A DNA stretch of 64,000 nt, taken from contig NZ_OKQO01000006.1 in assembly GCF_900289145.1 (NCBI RefSeq), forward strand, positions 62,001 through 126,000, given 5' to 3'. Of the stretch, positions 1 through 9,300 are shown piece after piece. Each line of letters opens with the position of its first letter. Within the stretch, counting starts at the first letter, position 1. This DNA is from Neobittarella massiliensis (ex Bilen et al. 2018) (GTDB taxonomy: Bacteria; Bacillota; Clostridia; Oscillospirales; Ruminococcaceae). The position numbers and the translations under genes are program-made. The notes under the pieces were generated by a model that searched no databases, had not been told where the DNA came from, and saw nothing but the letters and a program-made list of their open reading frames with translations.

Positions 1-183
1 CAAAAACTGGGCTGCGAGATCGTGCTGGTCACCTGCAACAGGCGGTCAAAGCTGGCCCAGTACGCCACCCGTCTCTTTTTATTGCCCACCCTCAAAATGG
101 CCGACCAGCTCACGCTGGAATCCCAGTCGCTGATGATGATGCTGGTCTCGATCTGGGCCAACTACGCCAAGCAGTACCTGTAG
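1..183 (+). CDS. SIS-domain protein, C-terminal fragment
   Basis: The window opens inside a gene: an open frame runs from base 1 to a TAG at 181-183, giving the last 60 residues. The segment KLGCEIVLVTCN followed by SKLAQYA and a hydrophobic LFLLP run resembles the second half of a SIS (sugar isomerase) fold, where a phosphosugar-binding strand-loop follows an alpha-beta unit. SIS domains occur in RpiR-type regulators and in hexulose- or arabinose-phosphate isomerases. The start and any DNA-binding domain lie outside the window, so regulator and enzyme cannot be told apart. A strong hairpin follows 54 bases later. Confidence 0.6.
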   Translation, partial: QKLGCEIVLVTCNRRSKLAQYATRLFLLPTLKMADQLTLESQSLMMMLVSIWANYAKQYL

Positions 184-236
184 CTGCTGGCTGTCGTCCC
201 GGTGGCTTCTCCCCCGTCGGAGCTGCGACCGGCCGC

Positions 237-272
237 AAAAATAGCCCGGGCCGTATGGCCCGGGCTATTTTT
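237..272 (+). terminator. Rho-independent terminator
   Basis: A perfect 9-bp G+C stem (GCCCGGGCC/GGCCCGGGC) with a GTAT loop is flanked by A and T tracts. It ends the SIS-domain gene and would act in both directions. Confidence 0.85.
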
Positions 273-447
273 GCGCACCGGCTGCCGCCGCGAACAGTTG
301 ACACCGTTTGCGCAGTTTTTTATTTGGGTGCTGGTATAGTGATGGCTGGACAGGCACCGCGGCTTTTATCCGTGCATATATTTTAGGTATTGCCATAAAA
401 TATTACAAAACGGTTACAAATCTGCGGTACAACAAGAAGGGAGACCT

Positions 448-1509
448 ATGCATACAGATCGATCATCCAGGTTGCACGACCTCTTTACCGACAGCCGGGT
501 GCTGGTCTGCGCCAGCATGCTCATGGCCGTACTGGTGGTGGGCAGCCATACCGCGCAGCGGTCCCAGGTCGTATATATCAGCGAGGAAGGCGGCAGCCGG
601 GCGGTACTGAGCAGCCAGCAGCCCGGCGCCTACCACCAAAATAAACAGCTGCTCGAGCGGCAGGGGATCACCCTTAGGGAAAAAGATAACCTGCAGGTCA
701 CCCGCAAGAGCGGCTGCGCACAGCTGCTCATCCAGCGGGCCATCCAGATCCCCATCACCTGCGACGGCAGCCAGCTCACCGCCACACTGGAGGCCGGCAC
801 CACTGCCCGCCAGGCGCTGGCCGCTTGCGGTATCACACTGGGCGGGCAGGATATGCTCTCGCTGCCGCTGGATACTGTGCTGCATCAGGGCGATAGCCTG
901 CAGCTGCAGCGGGTCGAGGAGCGCCAGCAGGTCGAGACCACGGTGCTGCCCGCTCCGGTACAAAATGTCTATACCTCGGTGTTGCCCCAGGGTCAGGTCC
1001 TGGTGCGGCAATACGGCAGTGACGGCGCCCAGCAAACGGTCACCGATATCCGCTATGTCGACGGGCAAGAGACGCAGCGCACCACCGGCACGCCCCAGCT
1101 GCTGTATCAGCCCACCCCGCAGATACAGCTGGTAGGCCAGCCCGGCGCCGCCGTGTCCGAGCTGGATTTTGACGATCTGCAGCTGGATGAAAACGGCGTG
1201 CCCCGCAACTACAGCCGCGTGCAGCGGGGGGCCAAGACCACCGGCTACAGCGTGCGGCCGGGTCAGGGGACCGCCTCTGGCCGCGCCCCTGTGCCCGGTA
1301 TCGTAGCTGTCGACCCGCGCAAGATCCCTTATGGTACCCGCATGTACATCCGCTCGGCCGACGGCCAATTCGTCTACGGCTGCGCCATAGCCGGTGAGAC
1401 CGGTACCGCCATGACCGAGGGCCGAGTCGATCTGGATCTGCTCTACGGCAGCTATCAAGAGAGCTGCTACCACGGTGTGCGCGCAGTGGATATCTATTTC
1501 CTCGATTGA
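448..1509 (+). CDS. G5 and 3D domain cell-wall protein (YabE/Rpf-like)
   Basis: The 353-residue protein begins with a short cytoplasmic stretch and a membrane anchor at about residues 17-33. Two DUF348-like ubiquitin-fold segments follow (about 45-150), then a G5-type beta region (about 165-240) and a C-terminal 3D domain of about 85 residues (VAVDPRKIPYGTRMYI ... GRVDLDLLYGS). This is the YabE architecture, and related proteins are lytic transglycosylase-like enzymes on peptidoglycan. The start is the ATG after AGAAGGGAGACCT. The 3D family usually carries three aspartates; here the middle one, normally in a DTG motif, reads ETG. It is likely a single-gene unit closed by the hairpin at 1705. 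Confidence 0.85.
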   Translation: MHTDRSSRLHDLFTDSRVLVCASMLMAVLVVGSHTAQRSQVVYISEEGGSRAVLSSQQPGAYHQNKQLLERQGITLREKDNLQVTRKSGCAQLLIQRAIQIPITCDGSQLTATLEAGTTARQALAACGITLGGQDMLSLPLDTVLHQGDSLQLQRVEERQQVETTVLPAPVQNVYTSVLPQGQVLVRQYGSDGAQQTVTDIRYVDGQETQRTTGTPQLLYQPTPQIQLVGQPGAAVSELDFDDLQLDENGVPRNYSRVQRGAKTTGYSVRPGQGTASGRAPVPGIVAVDPRKIPYGTRMYIRSADGQFVYGCAIAGETGTAMTEGRVDLDLLYGSYQESCYHGVRAVDIYFLD

Positions 1510-1704
1510 GAAGTATCCCCGTCTACCGGCCGAAAATACCGCTGTAGAGGTGTTTTACAAATAAGGTCCCTGCAAGATCCTGAGCGGCGCAGGATATCTC
1601 GCTATACCATCCAAAAGCATCATCTATACAGTGCCTGCACAGCAAGCTGCAGGCCTGCCCTTGAGCTACAGGTTTGGTGCTGGTGCCACCTGTACCTGGG
1701 CGCC

Positions 1705-1745
1705 AAAAAGGCGTGGGGAGAACGCGTTCTCCCCACGCCTTTTTC
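1705..1745. terminator. Bidirectional terminator
   Basis: A long inverted repeat (AAAAAGGCGTGGGGAGAACG / CGTTCTCCCCACGCCTTTTT, 20 bp per arm) lies between two convergent genes: the 3D-domain gene on the plus strand and the ABC ATPase on the minus strand. Both sides carry the T tract needed for termination. Confidence 0.9.
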
Positions 1746-1786
1746 CGGCTGCGCTGCGGGTGCGGCACCACCTAACGGTGCGCCTG

Positions 1787-2473
1787 TCAGCTGGCTGACT
1801 GCTGCTGCGCCAGGTGTCCACCCTGAATGGTGATGATGCGGTCGGTCTCGTCGGCTATCTCCATGTTGTGGGTAATGAGCACGATGGTCTTCCCCTGCCG
1901 GTGCAGCCGGTGCAAGATCTCCATCACCACCTCCCCCGACTGGGGGTCCAGGTTGCCGGTGGGCTCGTCGGCCAGTATGATCGAGGGCGACGAGGCAATC
2001 GCCCGGGCGATCGCCACCCGCTGCTGCTGCCCGCCCGAGAGCTGGCTGGGCCGGTGCGCCGCCCGGTCCGACAGCCCCACCTGCTCCAGCGCCCACAGCG
2101 CCCGCTGGTGCCGCTGCTCCTTGGGCATGCGCTGGTAAGTCAGGGGCAGCTCCACGTTCTCCACCGCGTCCAGGGTGGGGATCAGGTTAAAGCTCTGAAA
2201 GATAAAGCCGATCTTGTCCCCCCGCAGATGCGACAGCTGGCCGTCGCGCAGCAGGGCCACGTCTTGGCCCTCCAAATAGTAGTGGCCGCTGGTGGGCACA
2301 TCCAAACAGCCCAAGATGTTCATTAAAGTAGACTTTCCTGATCCAGAGCTGCCCACGATCGAGACGAACTCCCCCGCATCCACATACAGGCTCACCCGGT
2401 CTAGCGCGCGCACCTCCTGCGGCCCGAACGGGTAGATCTTACTGACGTTTTCCACACAGATCAAATGGGGCAT
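1787..2473 (-). CDS. ABC transporter ATP-binding protein, LolD/MacB type
   Basis: This 228-residue nucleotide-binding subunit has all motifs: Walker [10 protein letters not shown], signature [14 protein letters not shown], Walker [13 protein letters not shown] and the H-loop ITHN. The TGNLD form and early VRALDRVSL segment are typical of the LolD/MacB/FtsE group, which drives mechanotransmission-type permeases. The start at 2473 ([10 protein letters not shown]) is chosen because an AAGGCGGTGA site precedes it; an in-frame start 14 codons upstream lacks one. No FtsX/MacB-type permease is next to it: a DUF3048 lipoprotein gene lies upstream and a terminator downstream. It may energise a permease encoded elsewhere or be the remnant of a larger operon. 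Confidence 0.9.
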   Translation of the reverse strand: MPHLICVENVSKIYPFGPQEVRALDRVSLYVDAGEFVSIVGSSGSGKSTLMNILGCLDVPTSGHYYLEGQDVALLRDGQLSHLRGDKIGFIFQSFNLIPTLDAVENVELPLTYQRMPKEQRHQRALWALEQVGLSDRAAHRPSQLSGGQQQRVAIARAIASSPSIILADEPTGNLDPQSGEVVMEILHRLHRQGKTIVLITHNMEIADETDRIITIQGGHLAQQQSAS

Positions 2474-2578
2474 ACTGTCACCGCCTTTTCGCATGATGAC
2501 GGTAGTATGCCCCAATTTTATTGCAGTTATGTCGCCTTTGGCGCGCTGTGCCCGCCGGTTGCTGCCGGTTGCTGCCGG

Positions 2579-3700
2579 CTACTGCTGACTGGTGCTGGAC
2601 GTGTCGCCCTGGGCCTGCTGGCCCGGCGTCACCTGCAGCGCGTCGCGCATGTTCTCCCCCACGATGGCGATATAGCTCTGCCCCGGCCGCACCTTCAGCT
2701 CGCTGCCGTCCTCCTCGTACAGGGTCAGCGCATCGTCCAGGCCGCCCTTTTTCCAGCTGATGGGCTTGTAGGCGCCGCCGGTAAAGTAGTAGCCGGTGCC
2801 CGCCTCCAGGTCGCAGCCCATGTGGCCCTCGTCGCTGATGACATAGATGTTGTCAAACAGAATAAAGGCGTTGGTAAAGGCGAGCGTCGCGCCGCTGGCC
2901 TGGTCCACCTGCGGCTGGCCGTACTCGTATTTCTGGTAGGTGTCGGTCTGGGTGTCGTACACCAGCCGGTCGTCGGCGTAGCCCGAAAAGCTAAAGGTCA
3001 CCTCGGCCGCTTTCCCGTACGAAAATGGGGACACATTTTCCTTTGCACCGTAAAAGTGAAAGGCGGTCCGGGGCGTGCCGGCCAGCGATATATCCTTGGC
3101 CTGTAGCCCGGCGGTGATGTAGTCCGACCCGGTAAACGAGCAGTGTTCCCGGTTATAGCCCGATTCCCAGCGCTCCTCGTCAAAGAAAAATGCCGTCTCC
3201 GACAATGCCATACCGTCCACCGTCTCGATGCCGTTTTCGTAGAGCAGGTCATCGGCCTGCCAGCTGGTGCCGTAGTGGATCAGGGTGGCGCCGTGCCCCT
3301 GGGCCAGCGCTATGTAGTACGGCCGCGCCGAGCGCACCGAGCCGATCTTGGGCACTGCGCGGTAGTCGGTGTACAGCGCCAGCATGCGGGTGATACCGCC
3401 CTCGGCCACCACCTCGTACAAAATATCGGCACTGCCGATACCGTACTGGGGCAGCGCAGCTTTGATGTTGTTGATCATCACCGCTACCGGGCGATTTTGG
3501 GTCACATAGCTGTCCTCGGTCTCGGTGCCGGTCAGCGGGTTTATGTACATGGTCTTTGCCGGTGCGCTGCTGGACTGCGACTTGGCGGTTTTTTTGTCGT
3601 CCTTTTTGCCGCAGCCGGCAAAGGCGGCCAGCGCCATGCCCGCACACAGGCACAGGGCCAGTATCCGGGCTGCAGCCCGGCGGTGTCTCTGCTCTCTCAT
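2579..3700 (-). CDS. DUF3048 lipoprotein (YerB-like)
   Basis: The 373-residue protein starts with a basic stretch, a hydrophobic core and the lipobox LAAFAGC (cysteine near residue 29), so it should be an exported membrane-anchored lipoprotein. After a Ser/Lys-rich linker come the DUF3048 hallmarks, NRPVAVMINN and a DILYEVVAEGGITRMLALY segment, and a C-terminal DUF3048 region. The Bacillus homologue is YerB; its molecular function is not established. The start is the ATG at 3700 after AGAGGTGG; a longer reading has no ribosome site. A promoter is visible at 3798-3826. It may be co-transcribed with the ATPase 105 bases downstream. Confidence 0.88.
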   Translation of the reverse strand: MREQRHRRAAARILALCLCAGMALAAFAGCGKKDDKKTAKSQSSSAPAKTMYINPLTGTETEDSYVTQNRPVAVMINNIKAALPQYGIGSADILYEVVAEGGITRMLALYTDYRAVPKIGSVRSARPYYIALAQGHGATLIHYGTSWQADDLLYENGIETVDGMALSETAFFFDEERWESGYNREHCSFTGSDYITAGLQAKDISLAGTPRTAFHFYGAKENVSPFSYGKAAEVTFSFSGYADDRLVYDTQTDTYQKYEYGQPQVDQASGATLAFTNAFILFDNIYVISDEGHMGCDLEAGTGYYFTGGAYKPISWKKGGLDDALTLYEEDGSELKVRPGQSYIAIVGENMRDALQVTPGQQAQGDTSSTSQQ

Positions 3701-3797
3701 CTCGGTCTCCACCTCTCTGTAAAAGCCGCCGCGCCAAATTGACGCGGGGCATTTCTGCACGGGTATTGCCCGCACACAGGTCCTCAAAAACAGTCTT

Positions 3798-3826
3798 ATT
3801 ATACCGCGCCAGCCCAAACAGTGCAA
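3798..3826 (-). promoter_or_regulatory. Promoter for the DUF3048 gene
   Basis: Read on the minus strand, TTGCAC (3821-3826) and TATAAT (3798-3803) are separated by 17 bases, a good match to the vegetative sigma-A type. It lies 98 bases upstream of the start at 3700. Confidence 0.65.
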
Positions 3827-3910
3827 TGCACCGGTCCAAAAGGGGGGCAAAACAGTCCGGTATTTGACATTTTCTACAAGATATTTTCAGCGTGGGGAGC
3901 AGCTTTCTAG

Positions 3911-3939
3911 TTGCGCCCGCTCCTCCCGTCCCTTATACT
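3911..3939 (+). promoter_or_regulatory. Promoter for the NatAB-type operon
   Basis: TTGCGC (3911-3916) and TATACT (3934-3939) are separated by 17 bases, about 95 bases before the start of the ATPase gene. Confidence 0.5.
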
Positions 3940-4034
3940 AATTGGTGTACACTGCCCGCGCCAGCTGTGGCGCCGGGGGCAGCTTTACCTGTGACAGAGG
4001 GCTTTTCGGCACGCCGGCAGCCCGGGAGGAAGAT

Positions 4035-4763
4035 ATGGAAAAAACACTGCAAGTATGCGACTTAAAAAAGTCGTACGGCAAAAAAGAGGCGGTCAAAGGC
4101 ATCAGTTTCGAGGTCGACCGGGGCGAGATCTTTGCCCTTATCGGCCCGAACGGTGCCGGTAAGACCACCACCATCCGCATGATCGCCACCCTGCTGGGCC
4201 CCACCGGCGGCGACGCCCTGGTCAGCGGCAACAGCGTGGTCGAGCACCCCGAGCGGGTGCGCCAATGCATCACCTACCTGCCCGATGAGGCCGGCGCCTA
4301 CAAGACCATGACCGGCATCGGCTACCTCAAATTCATGGCCGACCTGTTCGTGCGCGACGGGCAAAAGGCGCAGGAATGCGTCGATTACGCGGTGCAGAAA
4401 TGCGGCCTGGGCGACCGCCTGCACGACAAGATCGGCAGCTACTCCCGCGGCATGATCCGCAAACTGCTGCTCTCCCGCGCAGTGATGACCCGCCCCGACC
4501 TGGCTATTTTAGACGAGCCCACCTCCGGTCTCGACATCCTCAACGCGCTGGAGATCCGCCGCATGATCAAAGACCTGGCCGCTGAGGGGATGAGCTTTCT
4601 GCTCTCCTCCCACAACATGCTCGAGATCGAGTATCTGTCCGACCGGGTCGGCATCATCGACAAAGGCATCCTGCATGTCACCGGCACCTGCCGCGAGCTC
4701 AAGGAGCGCTACAATACCCACAATCTGGAAGAAGTATTTGAAAAGGCGGTGGCCGGCGCATGA
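4035..4763 (+). CDS. ABC exporter ATP-binding protein, NatA/CcmA type
   Basis: The 242-residue subunit has Walker A GPNGAGKTT, an unusual signature SYSRGMIRK in place of LSGGQ, Walker B LAILDEPTSGLD and switch histidine SSHN. This combination and the C-terminal GTCRELKERY ... EEVFEKAV end are usual for NatA-like ATPases that pair with ABC-2 permeases. The start at 4035 follows GGGAGGAAGAT; the longer in-frame reading from 3942 runs over the promoter region and is not used. The last four bases overlap the permease start (ATGA), so the two are translationally coupled. Substrate is unknown; NatAB relatives export Na+ or organic compounds. Confidence 0.92.
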   Translation: MEKTLQVCDLKKSYGKKEAVKGISFEVDRGEIFALIGPNGAGKTTTIRMIATLLGPTGGDALVSGNSVVEHPERVRQCITYLPDEAGAYKTMTGIGYLKFMADLFVRDGQKAQECVDYAVQKCGLGDRLHDKIGSYSRGMIRKLLLSRAVMTRPDLAILDEPTSGLDILNALEIRRMIKDLAAEGMSFLLSSHNMLEIEYLSDRVGIIDKGILHVTGTCRELKERYNTHNLEEVFEKAVAGA

Positions 4764-6061
4764 AAAAATTTGCAGTACTGCTCAAAAAAGAGCTCAAAGA
4801 AATGCTCACCCTGCAGACCCTGTTCTCCTTTGTCATCTGTGCCGCGGCGTTTTTCCTGCTGGGCAACTTCATGAACAGCGTCACCGAGACAGCGGCCGAG
4901 AACGCCGGCAAGATCGCGCTCATCGACCAGGACGACACCCCCTATACCCGCTCGGTCATCGACGCGCTCAAACAGAGCGGCTTTACCGTCTATCAGGGCG
5001 AAAAGACCGAGAGCGACCCCATCGCCTTTGCCGGCAAGCACGGCCGCTCCAGCGCCATGGTCATCCCCCAGGGCTTTACCCAGGGCCTCATGGCCGATAA
5101 CGCCCAGCCGCAAAAGATCAAGGTCTACGACCTGGTCACCAGCGGCGCCATCACCGCCAGCCTGGGCTCTATGGACTCTGCGGCGGTCGAGGCCATCTCC
5201 CGCATCACCAGCGATCAGCTGCTGGCCATGCAGGGGGTCAAAAACGCCGAGCTGGCCCGCGACCCGGTCCAGACCGAAAAGTATACCCAGGTATCCGGCC
5301 ACACCGCCCAGATCGACTCGGCCGAGGTCTACAGTTTCCTCTCCAGCCAGAGCATGCTCATCCCCATCGTGGTATTTTTGCTCATCGTCTTTGCCTCGCA
5401 GATGATCATCTCGGCCATCGTCAACGAGAAAAACGACAAGACCCTCGAGACACTGCTCTCGGCCCCCATCCAGCGCACCAGCATCCTGTTTTCTAAAATG
5501 ATCGCCGCCGGTCTGGTCTCGCTGGTCAACGCCTCGGTGTTCATGTTCGGTTACGGCGGTTTCATGAATCAGATGGACAGCAGCGACCTCAAGGGCCGCC
5601 TGCTCTCCAGCCTGGGTCTGCAGATCACGGTGCCCCAGTACGTGCTCATCGGCGTGCAGCTGTTTTTGACCATACTCATAGCCCTCACCATCTCCATCCT
5701 GCTGGGCTCGCTGGCCGAGGATATCAAGGCCGCGCAAACGGTGGTCATGCCGGTCATGGCCATGGTCATGATCCCCTACTTCATCTGCCTGTTTGCCGAT
5801 GTCAACATGCTGCCCACCGCCGCCAAACTGCTGGTCTACGCCATCCCGTTCACCCACACCTTTATGGCCATCCCCAACACGCTGTTTGGCAACCAGATGC
5901 TGTTTTTTGTCGGCATCGGCTACCAGCTGGTGTTCTTTATCATCTGCATGGTGCTGGCCGTCAAGCTGTTTTCCAGCGATAAGATCCTCACCCTCAAGAT
6001 CAATTTTGGCAAAAAGCGCGCCGTCTCCGGCAAAAAGCGCACCGGCCTGCTGGGTAAATGA
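4760..6061 (+). CDS. ABC-2 type exporter permease, NatB-like
   Basis: The 433-residue membrane protein has a first membrane helix at about residues 18-40, a large extracytoplasmic domain to about 190, and roughly five further helices to about 415, followed by a Lys/Arg-rich tail. The segment after the second helix, NEKNDKTLETLLSAPI, is the conserved cytoplasmic motif of the NatB/ABC-2 group that contacts the ATPase. It overlaps the ATPase gene by four bases and ends just before a strong terminator, so the operon has two genes. Substrate cannot be read from the sequence. Confidence 0.9.
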   Translation: MKKFAVLLKKELKEMLTLQTLFSFVICAAAFFLLGNFMNSVTETAAENAGKIALIDQDDTPYTRSVIDALKQSGFTVYQGEKTESDPIAFAGKHGRSSAMVIPQGFTQGLMADNAQPQKIKVYDLVTSGAITASLGSMDSAAVEAISRITSDQLLAMQGVKNAELARDPVQTEKYTQVSGHTAQIDSAEVYSFLSSQSMLIPIVVFLLIVFASQMIISAIVNEKNDKTLETLLSAPIQRTSILFSKMIAAGLVSLVNASVFMFGYGGFMNQMDSSDLKGRLLSSLGLQITVPQYVLIGVQLFLTILIALTISILLGSLAEDIKAAQTVVMPVMAMVMIPYFICLFADVNMLPTAAKLLVYAIPFTHTFMAIPNTLFGNQMLFFVGIGYQLVFFIICMVLAVKLFSSDKILTLKINFGKKRAVSGKKRTGLLGK

Positions 6062-6080
6062 TCCGGCACTTTTAGTATAG

Positions 6081-6120
6081 AGAGCCCCTGTCCATCCTAT
6101 TCGGTGGCAGGGGCTCTTTT
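6081..6120 (+). terminator. Rho-independent terminator
   Basis: AGAGCCCCTG pairs with CAGGGGCTCT around an 18-base loop, followed by TTTT. It closes the NatAB-type operon 20 bases after the permease stop. Confidence 0.8.
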
Positions 6121-6221
6121 GCCTGTGCTCAAACTGGTCTAAATATATCCAGACAGTCGCAATAGGCGGTAATGTTTTTTCATAATATTTGTAAACTGTG
6201 ATGTGTTGTGTGACCGGCAGC

Positions 6222-6230
6222 TGCTATACT
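6222..6230 (+). promoter_or_regulatory. Possible extended -10 promoter of the surface-protein gene
   Basis: TGCTATACT fits an extended -10 element. No convincing -35 hexamer is present. It lies about 72 bases before the gene start at 6302. Confidence 0.35.
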
Positions 6231-6301
6231 GTGCACAAAGACAAATAGCTGGCCGCTGTCGCGGCCCTATCCATAAGAGCCACCAGAGAGGGGTAAGACA
6301 T

Positions 6302-9300
6302 ATGAAACAAGGTAAGCGATCGAGCGGCATAACCACCGGTCTCAGGCGCGCTGTCAGTGCGCTGGTGTGCGCGGCCATGATGTGGGCGCTCCCCACCGCG
6401 GCTATGGCCGCCGATACCGGCGCCGTGCCCGCCGGCGCGTGGGACCTGTCTGCCGGCAGCATCACCGTCGAAATGAGCGGCGACCGGCAAACAGTCACCC
6501 AGGGCCAAAAGAGCGAGGTCCAGCGCGACCCGGTCATCGCCTCTTCAGGCAGCACCGCCAATACGATCACCTTAAAGGGAAGCGGCGCCCGGGCCACTCT
6601 GTCCGGTGCCAGCATCCAGGCCCAGAGCACCGCCGCCATCAGCGTAGAGGGCAGCGCCACGCTCACTTTACAGGGCCAAAATACTGTCGCCGGCGGCGAC
6701 CGGCAAGCCGCAGTGGCAGTCAGCGAGAAAAACAGCCTGGTCATTGGCGGCACCGGCAGTCTGCAGGCCACCGGTGGCACCAACGCCGCCGGTATCGGCG
6801 GCGGCGACCGCCAGCCGGCCGGCTCCATCACCATCGAGAGCGGCACTGTCACCGCAAAAAGCGGCGCCTACATCCAGGGCCAAGGCGGCAGCGGTGCCGG
6901 TATCGGCGGTGGCGCCGGCGGTCACGGCGGTACCGTCACTATAAACGGCGGCTCGGTGAACGCCTACTCCAGCGGTGGCGGCGCGGGCATCGGCGGCGGC
7001 AACAACGGTTTTAACAGCGCTACCCGTCAGGGGGCCACCGTCACCATCACCGGCGGTACCATCGTGGCCGAGAGCGGCAGTCAGGGCGCCGGTATCGGCG
7101 GCGCCTACCAGCGCACCGCTACCGTCACCATCAGCGGCGGCGATATCACCGCCACCGGCGGCAGCCGCGGGGCCGGTATCGGCAGCGGTTACAATCAAAT
7201 GGGCAGTGAAAATATCATCACCATAACCGGTGGTGTCATAAAGGCCACCGGCGGCGAAGGGGCAGCCGGTATCGGCAGCGGCGGGCGCGGCAGCTCTTAC
7301 GGCAGCGGCGGCGTCATCACCATCGGCTCGGCCGATACCACCCCCACCGTCAGCGCCTTTGCCGACGGCGGCGCCGCGGCTATCGGCGGCGGTCAGGGTA
7401 TGGGCGGCGGTGCCATCACCGTCTACAGCGGCACCGTAAACGCCACCGTCACCAGCTCAAACGGCGCAGCCATCGGCAGCGGCTACAGCATGGGCAATAC
7501 CGCCATCGGCAGTATCGACCTGCAGTGCGGCACCATCACCGCAGTCGCCTCCTCCGGCGGCGCTGCAGTGGGCGGCGGCAACCAGGTCAGCAGCGGCAGT
7601 GTCCATATCGGCAGCGGCGCCACGCTCTACGCGCTGGCTGGCGACGGCGCAGCGGCCATCGGCGGCGGCTCCTACTCCAGCGGCGGCACCGATATCTCTA
7701 TCGAAAACGGCGCCGACATCGTGGCTCTGTCCACCGGCAAGCGCTGGGCCGTCGATACCAAAAACACCGACCTATCCGGCGTCAGCGGCGTGCTCAACGG
7801 CCGTTTTGACGGCTTTGACGGCGAGACCTTTGTGGCCGCCAGCAACGCCCTGACCGCCGACACCGACACCCAGATCGCCCTGATCGACGAGCAGGGTCAG
7901 CTCATCCGGCAGATCACACTGCCCGAGACAGCCCTCGGCTATGTGCGGGCCGGTCAGCGCACCTACCACGCCTTTGCCGTCACCGGGGCCACCCGACAGA
8001 GCTATATCAAAAATACCGACGGCATCTACGGCAATAAGTATACCGATTACCCCACTGCCGAGCAGCGCACCATGCTCTACCCGGCCACTGGTGAAGGTAT
8101 CACCAACATCGATCACATCCGCTTTGTCGACACCTACCCCACCCGCACCGGCAGCTACACGGTGGAGCACTGGGTCGAGGGGGAACAGAACTTCCGCGAC
8201 CGCGATACCGTAGAGGCACAGATCCCCCTTACCGAGCAGATGATCCCCACCGGCCCGGTATCACTCAAGAGCTACAGCGGCTACACCTTCAGCCACTACG
8301 ACAGCGCCGACGGCCAGCTCCCCGTGTCGATCGCCGACGGCGGTGTGCTGCGGGTGTACTACGGCCGCGACGACAGCCAGCAAAAAGCGCTGTCCTACAC
8401 CGTCGAGCACTGGGTAGACGGCGAGAGCCAGCCCCGCGATGTACAGCAGGTAGAGAAAACGGTGTGGGTCCAGGCCAGCGCGCTGCCGGTCGACCCCATC
8501 GTCCCCAATACCTATACCGGCTATGCCTATAGCCATACCGATCCGGCAGATCTGCCGGCCGAGATCGAGGGCGGCGGTACCATCCGCGTCTTCTATGCCC
8601 CCGATTACAGCCAACAAAAAACCATCTCCTACACCGTGGAGTACCGGGTCGCCGGCGAACAGCAGCCCCGCGACACCGCAACGGTAGAAAAGCAGGTGTG
8701 GCTGTTTAGCGACGAGCTGCTGGATGTGCAGCCGGTCGAGCAAAAGACTTACGCCGACGCCACTTTCAGCCGTACCGATCCGGCTCACCTGCCCCAGCAG
8801 GTCGCCGACGGCAGCGTCATCACCGTGCTCTACGAGCGGGTGCTCATCCCCGTCGCACCGGTCCTGCCGGTCGATCCCACCCCGCCGGCGCAACCCACCG
8901 ACAACGCCCCTGCGGCGCCGGTAGTGCTGGTGCCGGCAGCCCCGGCAGTGCCGGATTCCCCTGTGGCTCCCAACGTGCCCGAGACCCCGGTCTCTCCCGA
9001 GACGCCCGCCACACCGGTCGAGCCCCAGTCCCCTGAGGTACAGATCCAAGACCCCGAGGCCCCGCTGGCAGAGCTAAACGCCCAGTGGGCGCTGCTCAAT
9101 CTGCTGCTGGCCATCGCCACGGCGCTGGTGTCGGTGCTGCTCATCGTCGGCTACGTCCTGGGCAAGAGCCACCGTCAGAGCGAAGACGAGTCGCAGGCCG
9201 CACAGGACCGCGAAGAAGACAGCAATACGCTCAAGCGCAAAGGTATCTGGCGCCTGCTCAGCTTGGTGCCCGGTATCGGTGCCATCGCGGTGTTCCTGCT

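Noticed and set aside
463-1473. Long minus-strand frame antisense to the 3D-domain gene
   Set aside because: It mirrors codon bias of a G+C-rich coding strand, has no ribosome site and gives a low-complexity Gly/Leu/His-rich product without a recognisable domain.
3942-4034. N-terminal extension of the NatA-type ATPase
   Set aside because: The extension precedes a strong GGGAGGA site and has no ABC homology, so the ATG at 4035 is used.
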